Of a stretch of 5,229 bases of DNA, positions 1 to 5,229 are shown in pieces (within the stretch, counting starts at the first letter, position 1; every line of letters starts with the position of its first letter). Under the pieces are notes generated by a model. It was given only the letters and a program-made list of their open reading frames with translations, searched no databases and was not told where the DNA came from. Location of the stretch: the NCBI GenBank assembly GCA_024691265.1, contig JAILNT010000448.1, forward strand, positions 1-5,229, given 5' to 3'. The DNA is from Treponema sp. GTDB taxonomy: Bacteria > Spirochaetota > Spirochaetia > Treponematales > Treponemataceae. Made by a program: the position numbers and the translations under genes.

Positions 1-875
1 GATGGGTCATAATAGCGTGAATTCAAGAAATAGAGTCCGCTATCTGTATCGAAATAATAGCTTCTGTAACGGAATGGGTTAACTGCACCAACTGTACTAT
101 TGTTGCTTGCAGTACAATTACCCCAAGCATCATAGTTATATTCAACAACTACATTTCCTTGAGCGTCAACAATCTTGATTATGTCGCCCTGTAAGTTTTT
201 CAAATAGAAATAATCTGCATTTTCATAATTGAAACCAAAAATTTCATTATTGCTATCATAATAAAAATACATTGTCTTTCCATTTGAAGTCTGACTTGTT
301 ATGTTACTACCTGATAAAGTGTATTCTGTTGTAATTGTTGTTCCTGCAACAGTTACACTTTTTTCTGTTCTTATACCGTCAAAATTATACTTATAAGAAA
401 CAGGAACATATCCATTAGTATAACTTGCAAGACATCTGAAATTTGTCCAAGTATATTGTTTCTGACCAAGAGATAACATATTGCCTGAGTCATCATAAAC
501 AACATTTTGACCATTTATTGATGTTACTCTGTCTTTCCATACAACATCGTTATACTGATAAACATTAGCACTATTGTAACTCAATGTTCCGTTTCCTATA
601 CTATATACAATTTCAGAAACAATATTGCCGTTAATATCATATGTGTATTCTGTTTTAGTATTATTAGTATAATCTACAACTTCTTTAAGCTGGTTTAAAC
701 TGTCATAATAATAAACCTGAGCGGTAACTCCATTTATTTTTACTTCTGCAATAGCACCATTTTTATTGTATGCATATTCATAAGTATCTAAAACTGTATC
801 ATTTGAATCTTTATAAACAATACTTGCAACTCTATCGCTTGTATTGTTTCCGATATTAACATAACTATAATTTTT
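1..875 (-). other. Third YD block and RHS repeat-associated core, cut by the window edge
   Basis: About residues 1452-1742. YD units include NKNGAIAEVKINGVTAQVYY, YDSLNQLKEVVDYTNNTK, TEYTYDINGNIVSEIVYS and VVYDDSGNMLSLGQKQYTW. Then come YKYNFDGIRTEKSV, TTEYTLSGSNITSQTSNGK and TMYFYYDSNNEIFGFNYENA, a segment very typical of clostridial RHS proteins. The core proper runs from about base 212: YFYLKNLQGDIIKIVDAQGN, VVVEYNYDAWGN, then NPFRYRSYYFDTDSGLYFLN and SRYYDP at bases 20-3. In characterised RHS proteins this core closes the shell, and a conserved aspartate-dependent self-cleavage region follows soon after; that part and the variable tip lie to the left of the window. Confidence 0.95.
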
Positions 876-3800
876 AATAAATACTATCGTTTCACCATTT
901 TTTACAGATGTTACAAATTTTCTATTAAATTCATCTGAAACATCTGAAATTGTTGAAGAGTTATCATTTATTGTTACAGTAGTAGCTGTTGCCCCTCTTC
1001 CATTAAATTCAGTTGAACCACTTTCCGTTTTCATTGATGCTTCAGCAAAATTCTCAATACTACCTTCGGAAGTTTTGAGAATTGAATGTCTTAAATCTAC
1101 AAAATTATCTCCAAAATTATCCAATACTGTGCTATTGTTATCTGAGGCAATATTTTGCTCATAAACAGAACCATCACTTGCGTAAACAGTAATGTAATCA
1201 TTTGCACTATCCTTTTTCCACATCAGCGTTCCGTCTGGTGAGAACTTACAATCAACAGTATAATATACATTTTCTTGGCCATTTTCAATTTTGAAATATG
1301 ATATAGATTTTATATTGTTGCTATCAATACCACTATAATTTTCTATATCATATTCGTAAGACACTCCATGACCATTAGCATAAACAATTTTGCTAATCTT
1401 TGAGCGATAGTAAGAATTTGATGTATAAGAGTATGTAACCAAATTTATAAATTCCGTTCCATTACCAACGCTTACTGTTAACAAATTCCCCCATTCGTTA
1501 TAAGTGTAAACATATTCTGTACCATTAGCAACTGTAACTTTTGAAAGGTCGCCATAATTATTATAATCATAAGTCACTTGGCCAAGGACTGTATCAAAAT
1601 TATCATGCTCTTTAGACTGACTTAAAGAAATAAGACGATTAAGAGTATCGTAAGTATAATTAACTTTATTACCATCTTCATCTGTGACACTCAAAAGATT
1701 TGATGTATCTTCATCATAGTTATAGTTTTTAGTATAGCCCAAAGAGTTTGTCTCTGATTTCAAGAAATTTCCACTTGAAGAATAACTATAAGTTTTACTT
1801 AAAATTGTTGAATTAAATGAAGTAACTTCTGAAATTTTATTTCCGTAATTATCATATCTATCGTCTTGTTCAACTGTTGCAGCTTCATTTTCAGCTTCAT
1901 TTTCAGCTTCATTTTCAGTTTCTTCTGGCAAAATTTCATCTTCCGGAGATGTTTGAATTTTGCTTAAAGTTTCATCATCATATAAAACTATTCCATCAAA
2001 ATAGCCATAGCCTATTTCATCCGCATAATGAAGTTCAATTCTTACTACATCTGTATCTTCTGCAAGTTCAAATTGAGACTCTTTATAATTAAAATAGTTC
2101 AATAAATTATAATCAAAATCAACTCTTCCAAGTTCTTCTCCGGCAAGATTTTTAACAATAATATATCCTCCTCTGCCATCAGAATAAGGCAAAGAATCCC
2201 AAAGACTCGAACCATTAAATCCACCAAAGGTATAACTATCTCCTGCTTTACCATTGATTACAACATCCTGATATACATAATTATCTTGACCAAGTTGACC
2301 CTCAATAGCCATAGCAGATGAATTTAAATATTTGCTAAATCTAATTGGGAATGGACTATCTATTGAACTTGAAACATTCTCACCGTTATACCAATTATCA
2401 CTGGTTTTAAAGTCCATATTTTTTATATAGTTATATGGAGTTTCTGTCCAGCATTGGCAAAGTTGAACATTATCAATATAATATTCACCATTTCCATAAT
2501 AATCTATGCAACTAATTACAAAATCAAAATTTCTATTATTAACCTTATAATTTTCGACTTTTCCATAGCAATATATCTTTTCCCATTTTCCATTTGTCGA
2601 AACAACATTTGAATGTACCATATAACCTTGACCGTTAGGTAAAGAACAACTGATTTTTGCATTTTCACCAACTGTTTTTACCCACATTGAAAGTATGCAA
2701 TAATCACTTTCAATATTTTCTGAATTTCCTGCTAAAACAATAGATTTAGAGGTTAAAGTGTTGTCCATATTTTCAACAACAAATTTAGTACAATAGTTTC
2801 CACTAAAAACATCTGTTATATCATTATCATTTGAATATCTTGTAGTAAACGAAGTTATTTCAGGATAATTTGAAGAATCGGAAATCAAAGTTATTTCTTC
2901 TCCGTTTTCAAAATCTCCGTTTTCAAAAAAGTTCTCTGAAATTTGATTTTCTTTATATGAATTCGCAAATAAAGCTGAATTTCTATTTTCAGGTTTTGAG
3001 CCAACATATCCATCATTGGTATAATAGGAATAAACAGAACCATCTTTATTAAAGAATTCTGTTATTGAAAAATTATCAAGGCAAAAAGCATTTGCAAAGT
3101 TACTAAAATATTCTATAAATAATTCTTGTCCCATTGTATTATTGCGTGAATATTCTCTTACATATTTTACGCCTAAATTTAATAATTCAAGAATATTTTC
3201 ATTTGCAATTTCTGAAATTTCATTTTCTTCAAGTTCTGAATTTTCTGCCATATTGCAATATGAATATTTTACAGAATATCCATTTGAGCTTTTTAATTTA
3301 GTTAATAAAATATAATCCCATTCATAATTAACAGTAAGATTATTTTGATAAGTAACAGATGTCAAACGACGATAACCATTATTGTTATCATATGAATAAT
3401 TTACCGTATAAACAGGTTCTGAACCAATTTGCTGTGTACCATAATAATTTATAGCTAAAAGCATATCTTCACTATATTCAAAAGAATATGTTCTACCTGC
3501 ACCATCAACAATAGAAGTTATTTTTCCATTGTCTCTGTTTATTACTATTTCTGTATTTGTAGAAATACTTGTACCAATAGTACTTTTTACTTCATCAGTA
3601 GTTACTATTTTTGTTAAGAGATTTTCAGAATTAAAATAATATTTTGTTCCTTTACTTTTAAAAATACTTTCCCCTAAACTAATGCTATTTTCCTCAATAT
3701 TTATATCTTTGTAATATAAACCTTCTTCAAGAATAAATCCTGAAGCATTATTTCTTAAAGAATATGCTGTATCATTAGAAGAATCCACAATTATTTTTTC

Positions 3801-5057
3801 GTTATTATTTTCACTTTTTATATCAAAATAAGAAACTGAGCCGTCGCCTCTAACAAGTTTATAATATGTTTTTGTAGAATCACCATTTGGTACAGTAAAT
3901 TCTTCTAATTTCTGATCAAAAGATGAATGCCAACCATAACCATATGGGTTTTGATTTGTTATATCATTTTCATTTGCATACCAATAAAAAGTAATGCCAA
4001 CTGGAGCTATATTACCTGAGAAGCTCATATCTGTTCTCTCGACAGTAATTTTTCCGTTAAAATCGTTAAGATAAACTTTACCTGCATCATTAACATCTTG
4101 AATATGATATTCTGTATTTGCATCTACACCACTAACAGTTTGGTATTCAAGAATAATATAAGGTTTATTATCTTCTGATTCCATTGAAGCAACTGTTCCG
4201 CTCTGTCCATCATTTGCAACAAGCGCGAGAGTTTCGCCAAATTCACCATAAAATAATTTTGTTGCATAAGTTATATCAAATTCTGTATATTCACCAACTG
4301 CCATATTTTTCTGATCAATTGGAGCAAAAGTTGAAGGAATATTGTTCCAATTCAAAGAAGAAAAATCAGCCGTTTCTTGAAGCGTATAGATAAATGCTCC
4401 AAAAACATCATCAGATGTATTATATAAACCAAATTTTGCATCAATCAATGTAGAGTTATATGTAATATAATCCCTTAAATTGAAGTTATAAAAAGCCTTT
4501 GCAGTATCAGAAACACTTATTGTTGTTGCTGCTATATTATCATTTGCGGTTGTTTCTGGTGTAACAAAAGTATCAGAAATATATGCAGAATCATTAAGTT
4601 TTACAATAGGATCAATAGTAACAGGGTATAATCTTTCTCCTGACTGAAGCCACTGATTATTAGGAAGATAATTAAGAATATATACACCATTTCCATTATC
4701 TTTTAATTCTACAGTAATATCGTAAGACAAAGCATAATTCGCATCATACATAAATGGAGCAGGCAAAACAAATTTTACATTACCATTTGCATCATATAAA
4801 TCAATAGAATTATCACTATTAAGTCTTGCTGATAAATTTTTAGTAGACAACTCATATTTCAAACTGTAAGCATTTTCTGGCATTGATTTTAAAACAACAT
4901 TTTCTTTAAGACTTTTAGGAAGAACAGAATATTTTATATCTGTATTTTCTAAAACATCTTCATATTTTACAGATGATGTTTTTTTATCAAGTTCGGTCTG
5001 ACTATAAGCTTTCTCTTCATCTGTTAAATTTTCTTTTTTTGTTTTCAACAATTTCAT
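1..5057 (-). CDS. RHS/YD-repeat protein, WapA-like (main frame, 3' end outside window)
   Basis: This is the body of a giant RHS-repeat protein. In this family the YD repeats form a hollow beta shell that encloses a variable C-terminal toxin or effector, and the protein is exported to the cell surface. The frame has no stop from 5078 to base 1; the upstream in-frame TAG is at 5081-5079. The only ATG near its start is at 5057-5055, with no Shine-Dalgarno-like sequence before it, so I think it is an accidental start created by the frameshift at 5034-5040 and the true start lies beyond 5229. Diagnostic pieces are SVLPKSLKENVVL, YPVTIDPIV, NPYGYGW, many YD motifs, YFYLKNLQGDIIKIVDAQG, YDAWGN, and NPFRYRSYYFDTDSG followed by LYFLNSRYYDP at the left edge. 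The gene continues past base 1, so the tip and stop codon are not visible. Family identity is very secure. The toxin role is known for relatives but cannot be judged here. Confidence 0.95.
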   Translation of the reverse strand, partial: MKLLKTKKENLTDEEKAYSQTELDKKTSSVKYEDVLENTDIKYSVLPKSLKENVVLKSMPENAYSLKYELSTKNLSARLNSDNSIDLYDANGNVKFVLPAPFMYDANYALSYDITVELKDNGNGVYILNYLPNNQWLQSGERLYPVTIDPIVKLNDSAYISDTFVTPETTANDNIAATTISVSDTAKAFYNFNLRDYITYNSTLIDAKFGLYNTSDDVFGAFIYTLQETADFSSLNWNNIPSTFAPIDQKNMAVGEYTEFDITYATKLFYGEFGETLALVANDGQSGTVASMESEDNKPYIILEYQTVSGVDANTEYHIQDVNDAGKVYLNDFNGKITVERTDMSFSGNIAPVGITFYWYANENDITNQNPYGYGWHSSFDQKLEEFTVPNGDSTKTYYKLVRGDGSVSYFDIKSENNNEKIIVDSSNDTAYSLRNNASGFILEEGLYYKDINIEENSISLGESIFKSKGTKYYFNSENLLTKIVTTDEVKSTIGTSISTNTEIVINRDNGKITSIVDGAGRTYSFEYSEDMLLAINYYGTQQIGSEPVYTVNYSYDNNNGYRRLTSVTYQNNLTVNYEWDYILLTKLKSSNGYSVKYSYCNMAENSELEENEISEIANENILELLNLGVKYVREYSRNNTMGQELFIEYFSNFANAFCLDNFSITEFFNKDGSVYSYYTNDGYVGSKPENRNSALFANSYKENQISENFFENGDFENGEEITLISDSSNYPEITSFTTRYSNDNDITDVFSGNYCTKFVVENMDNTLTSKSIVLAGNSENIESDYCILSMWVKTVGENAKISCSLPNGQGYMVHSNVVSTNGKWEKIYCYGKVENYKVNNRNFDFVISCIDYYGNGEYYIDNVQLCQCWTETPYNYIKNMDFKTSDNWYNGENVSSSIDSPFPIRFSKYLNSSAMAIEGQLGQDNYVYQDVVINGKAGDSYTFGGFNGSSLWDSLPYSDGRGGYIIVKNLAGEELGRVDFDYNLLNYFNYKESQFELAEDTDVVRIELHYADEIGYGYFDGIVLYDDETLSKIQTSPEDEILPEETENEAENEAENEAATVEQDDRYDNYGNKISEVTSFNSTILSKTYSYSSSGNFLKSETNSLGYTKNYNYDEDTSNLLSVTDEDGNKVNYTYDTLNRLISLSQSKEHDNFDTVLGQVTYDYNNYGDLSKVTVANGTEYVYTYNEWGNLLTVSVGNGTEFINLVTYSYTSNSYYRSKISKIVYANGHGVSYEYDIENYSGIDSNNIKSISYFKIENGQENVYYTVDCKFSPDGTLMWKKDSANDYITVYASDGSVYEQNIASDNNSTVLDNFGDNFVDLRHSILKTSEGSIENFAEASMKTESGSTEFNGRGATATTVTINDNSSTISDVSDEFNRKFVTSVKNGETIVFIKNYSYVNIGNNTSDRVASIVYKDSNDTVLDTYEYAYNKNGAIAEVKINGVTAQVYYYDSLNQLKEVVDYTNNTKTEYTYDINGNIVSEIVYSIGNGTLSYNSANVYQYNDVVWKDRVTSINGQNVVYDDSGNMLSLGQKQYTWTNFRCLASYTNGYVPVSYKYNFDGIRTEKSVTVAGTTITTEYTLSGSNITSQTSNGKTMYFYYDSNNEIFGFNYENADYFYLKNLQGDIIKIVDAQGNVVVEYNYDAWGNCTASNNSTVGAVNPFRYRSYYFDTDSGLYFLNSRYYDP
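876..1346 (-). other. Spacer between YD blocks, weak repeat match
   Basis: About residues 1295-1451. It contains only degenerate repeat-like strands (ENVYYTVDCKFSPDGTLMWK, YITVYASDGSVYEQ, VSDEFNRKFVTSVKNGETIV) separated by an Asn/Ser/Thr-rich part with NGRGATATTVTINDNSSTIS. Relatives commonly have a 'DeFGR......' unit at this point, which VSDEFNRK resembles. I see no separate enzymatic motif. It is probably still part of the shell with longer loops. Confidence 0.5.
1347..1862 (-). other. Second YD-repeat block
   Basis: About residues 1123-1294. Repeat units follow each other closely: YDNYGNKISEVTSFN, YSYSSSGNFLKSETNSLGYT, YNYDEDTSNLLSVTDEDGNK, VNYTYDTLNRLISLSQS, VTYDYNNYGDLSKVTVANGT, YVYTYNEWGNLLTVSVGNGT and KISKIVYANGHGVSYEYD. 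These match the YD consensus (Y-D-x-x-G-x-L-x-x-V-x-x-x-x-G-x-x-x-x-Y-x-Y-D) better than the first block does. It is the central part of the predicted shell. Confidence 0.9.
1881..1916 (-). repeat. Three exact 12-bp direct repeats encoding ENEA
   Basis: The plus-strand unit AGCTTCATTTTC occurs three times back to back (1881-1892, 1893-1904, 1905-1916), followed by a partial copy AGTTTC. On the coding strand it gives ENEA three times (residues 1105-1116). It sits in an acidic Pro/Glu/Thr-rich linker (EDEILPEETE before, ATVEQDD after) between the second beta-sandwich and the second YD block. Because the unit is a multiple of three, copy number can change without breaking the frame. Confidence 0.95.
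1974..2432 (-). other. Carbohydrate-binding-module-like beta-sandwich, copy 2
   Basis: About residues 933-1085, directly after copy 1. It opens with NYIKNMDFKTSDNWYNG (compare the NGDFENG start of copy 1), contains AMAIEGQLGQDNYVYQDVVI, AGDSYTFGGFNGSSLWDSLP, GGYIIVKNLAGEELGRVDFD, SQFELAEDTDVVRIELHY and closes with YGYFDGIVLYDDE. The 'Y.fgGf...s' and 'v.i.l.y....G.a.FDgi.Ly.e' strands match the second module of the tandem seen in related RHS proteins. Unlike copy 1 it has no cysteine, which suggests the two copies diverged long ago. Ligand unknown. Confidence 0.7.
2448..2930 (-). other. Carbohydrate-binding-module-like beta-sandwich, copy 1 (Cys-rich)
   Basis: About residues 767-927. It starts with FENGDFENG, the usual first strand of CBM4/9- or CBM6-like jelly rolls, continues with FSGNYCTKFVVEN, SDYCILSMWVKTVGENAKIS, NGKWEKIYCYGKVENYKV and FVISCIDYYGNGEYYIDNVQ, and ends at LCQCWTETPYN. 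The 'g.w....y......' strand and 'yyiDnvqL' closing strand are typical of modules found between YD blocks in clostridial RHS proteins. Seven cysteines fall in residues 813-926. Whether it binds sugar cannot be told from sequence alone. Confidence 0.7.
3255..3542 (-). other. First YD-repeat block
   Basis: About residues 563-658. Clear repeat units are INRDNGKITSIVDGAGRTYS then FEYSEDMLLAINYYG, followed by YTVNYSYDNNNGYRRLTSVT, LTVNYEWDYILLTKLKSSNG and YSVKYSYC. The spacing of G-x-(I/L)-T-x-(I/V), then G-R/Y, then an aromatic Y-x-Y ending is the standard YD pattern that builds the RHS beta shell. The next stretch (3254-2931) holds an acidic, Glu/Asn-rich piece (SELEENEISEIANENILELL) and a degenerate unit ITEFFNKDGSVYSYYTNDGY before the first beta-sandwich module. 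Confidence 0.8.
3900..4142 (-). other. RHS shell entry region with YGYGW motif
   Basis: About residues 363-443. It includes DAGKVYLNDFNGKITVERTD, then MSFSGNIAPVGITFYW, NPYGYGWHSSFDQKLEEF, and shortly after it KLVRGDGSVSYFD. In WapA-like proteins the 'G.v.lnd..G.l.....dl.l.G...pv.i...Y' segment followed by 'yGkGWr.nf.q' leads from the DNRLRE domain into the YD shell. The region after it (to about 3545) reads DGSVSYFDI, DTAYSLRNNASGFILEE and KGTKYYFNSENLLTKIV, weak YD-like strands that continue into the first clear YD block. Confidence 0.7.
4143..4601 (-). other. DNRLRE-like beta-sandwich domain
   Basis: About residues 210-362, placed directly after YPVTIDPIV as in related RHS proteins. It shows the layout expected of this domain: a short opening with SAYISDTFVTP, a strand with AKAFYNFNLRDYI where relatives have 'RALLKFDLP', a middle with AFIYTLQETADFSSLNWNN, then VGEYTEFDITYATKLFYG, and a closing strand NKPYIILEYQTV corresponding to the usual 'kPyLtVtY' ending. 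The name motif itself is not conserved, so this call rests on position and overall pattern. These domains are thought to be adhesive or structural modules of surface proteins. Confidence 0.65.
4602..4980 (-). other. WapA-like conserved N-terminal domain (ends YPVTIDPIV)
   Basis: About residues 84-209 of the joined protein. It opens with VKYEDVLENTDIKYSV, followed by LPKSLKENVVL, then NLSARLNSDNSIDLYDANG, FVLPAPFMYDAN, a short beta-rich stretch, NQWLQSGERL and finally YPVTIDPIV. This order (the 'VxYxxVxxNxDlxY... LKENivL... PaPyMyDa... W... YPVTIDP' pattern) is the usual region before the DNRLRE domain in Gram-positive WapA-like surface proteins. Its biochemical role is not established to my knowledge. 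A structural, surface-exposed role is an inference. Confidence 0.8.
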
Positions 5058-5229
5058 CAACAACAGCTTTTGAATTTTCTAAATCTTCAATAATTTTAAA
5101 AGATATTTCAAAACTGTCTTTTGAAACTGATATTTCGCTTTTATCATTTAAATTTTTGGGAAGTTCAACATCAAAATCATTATCAGCATTAGTAAGTTTA
5201 GTTAAACCTTTTGAGACAAGAGTATTGTC
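5017..5229 (-). CDS. N-terminal segment of the same RHS protein, cut off by a frameshift
   Basis: The frame enters from the right edge without a start and reads 70 codons before TGA at 5019-5017. Its last residues, KKRKFNR, are read after the A7 run and look out of register. The earlier part (NDFDVELPKNLNDKSEISV, then KDSFEISFKIIEDLENSK) fits the region of clostridial WapA-like RHS proteins that lies just before the VKYEDVLENTDIKYSV motif. That motif is found in the other frame immediately downstream, so this segment and the main frame are one gene. Charged residues (D, E, K) and Asn are abundant. No signal peptide or membrane segment is present, so several hundred codons may lie outside the window. 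It is called separately only because the given sequence breaks the frame here. Confidence 0.8.
   Translation of the reverse strand, partial: DNTLVSKGLTKLTNADNDFDVELPKNLNDKSEISVSKDSFEISFKIIEDLENSKAVVDEIVENKKRKFNR
5034..5040 (-). other. Frameshift site in a seven-A homopolymer
   Basis: On the minus strand the sequence reads GAAAACAAAAAAAGAAAA. The upstream frame gives ENKKRKFNR then stop. With one A fewer it gives ENKKENLTDEEKAYSQTELD and runs on into the long frame. Codons on both sides encode family-like protein, so the net shift needed is +1 (or loss of one A). Possible causes are a sequencing or assembly error in the run, a real mutation, or slippage of polymerase or ribosome on A7. Confidence 0.85.

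Noticed and set aside
1881..1916. Three tandem repeats as a possible CRISPR or regulatory iteron array
   Set aside because: Units are 12 bp, have no spacers, and lie in frame within a protein linker; a coding microrepeat explains them.
1877..2092. Plus-strand open frame of 71 codons rich in His, Leu, Phe and Gln
   Set aside because: It is the antisense shadow of the ENEA repeats and second beta-sandwich module of the minus-strand gene; no ribosome binding site and low-complexity composition.
2870..3052. Plus-strand open frame of 60 codons
   Set aside because: Antisense to coding sequence around the NGDFENG module start; no recognisable protein features.
4184..4393. Plus-strand open frame of 69 codons
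   Set aside because: Antisense to the DNRLRE-like domain, in the same shadow frame as the other two plus-strand frames; nothing family-like in it.
5055..5057. ATG at the head of the long minus-strand frame as the true start (MKLLKTKKENL)
   Set aside because: No Shine-Dalgarno-like sequence precedes it (ATTCAAAAGCTGTTGTTG), no signal peptide follows, and family-like protein sequence extends upstream in the neighbouring frame to the window edge.

Overview
The window lies almost entirely inside one very large gene on the minus strand. It encodes a secreted or cell-surface RHS/YD-repeat protein of the WapA-like, polymorphic-toxin type. Neither end of the gene is in view. The 5' end (signal peptide, promoter, ribosome binding site) is beyond base 5229. 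The 3' end (the tip that normally follows the RHS core) is before base 1. I checked one minus-strand frame (codons whose lowest plus coordinate is a multiple of 3) line by line and found no stop from base 5078 down to base 1. Residue numbers below count from the first full codon at base 5229, treating the protein as continuous across the frameshift described next (about 1742 residues in view).

Reading from right to left on the minus strand, the order is: (1) a conserved WapA-like N-terminal region ending in YPVTIDPIV (5229-4602); (2) a DNRLRE-like beta-rich domain (4601-4143); (3) the YGYGW entry region to the RHS shell (4142-3900); (4) a first YD-repeat block (about 3542-3255); (5) two tandem carbohydrate-binding-module-like beta-sandwich modules (about 2930-2448 and 2432-1974); (6) an acidic linker with three exact ENEA repeats (1973-1863); (7) a second YD block (1862-1347); (8) a poorly matching Asn/Ser/Thr-rich stretch (1346-876); (9) a third YD block running into the RHS core, which ends in SRYYDP at the left edge.

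One clear defect is visible. At a run of seven A residues (minus strand; plus 5034-5040) the N-terminal frame runs out of register and stops at 5019-5017, while the rest of the gene continues in another frame. Removing one A joins both parts into a sequence that matches the family on each side. The gene is therefore frameshifted, corrected by slippage, or carries a homopolymer sequencing error.

The DNA is very AT-rich, the codons prefer A or T in the third position, and the protein resembles RHS proteins of gut Clostridia (Ruminococcus/Eubacterium-like Bacillota). That assignment is inferred from composition and protein style only. No RNA gene, mobile element, CRISPR array, promoter or terminator was seen. 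The whole window is coding, so there is no gene-free stretch above 300 bases.
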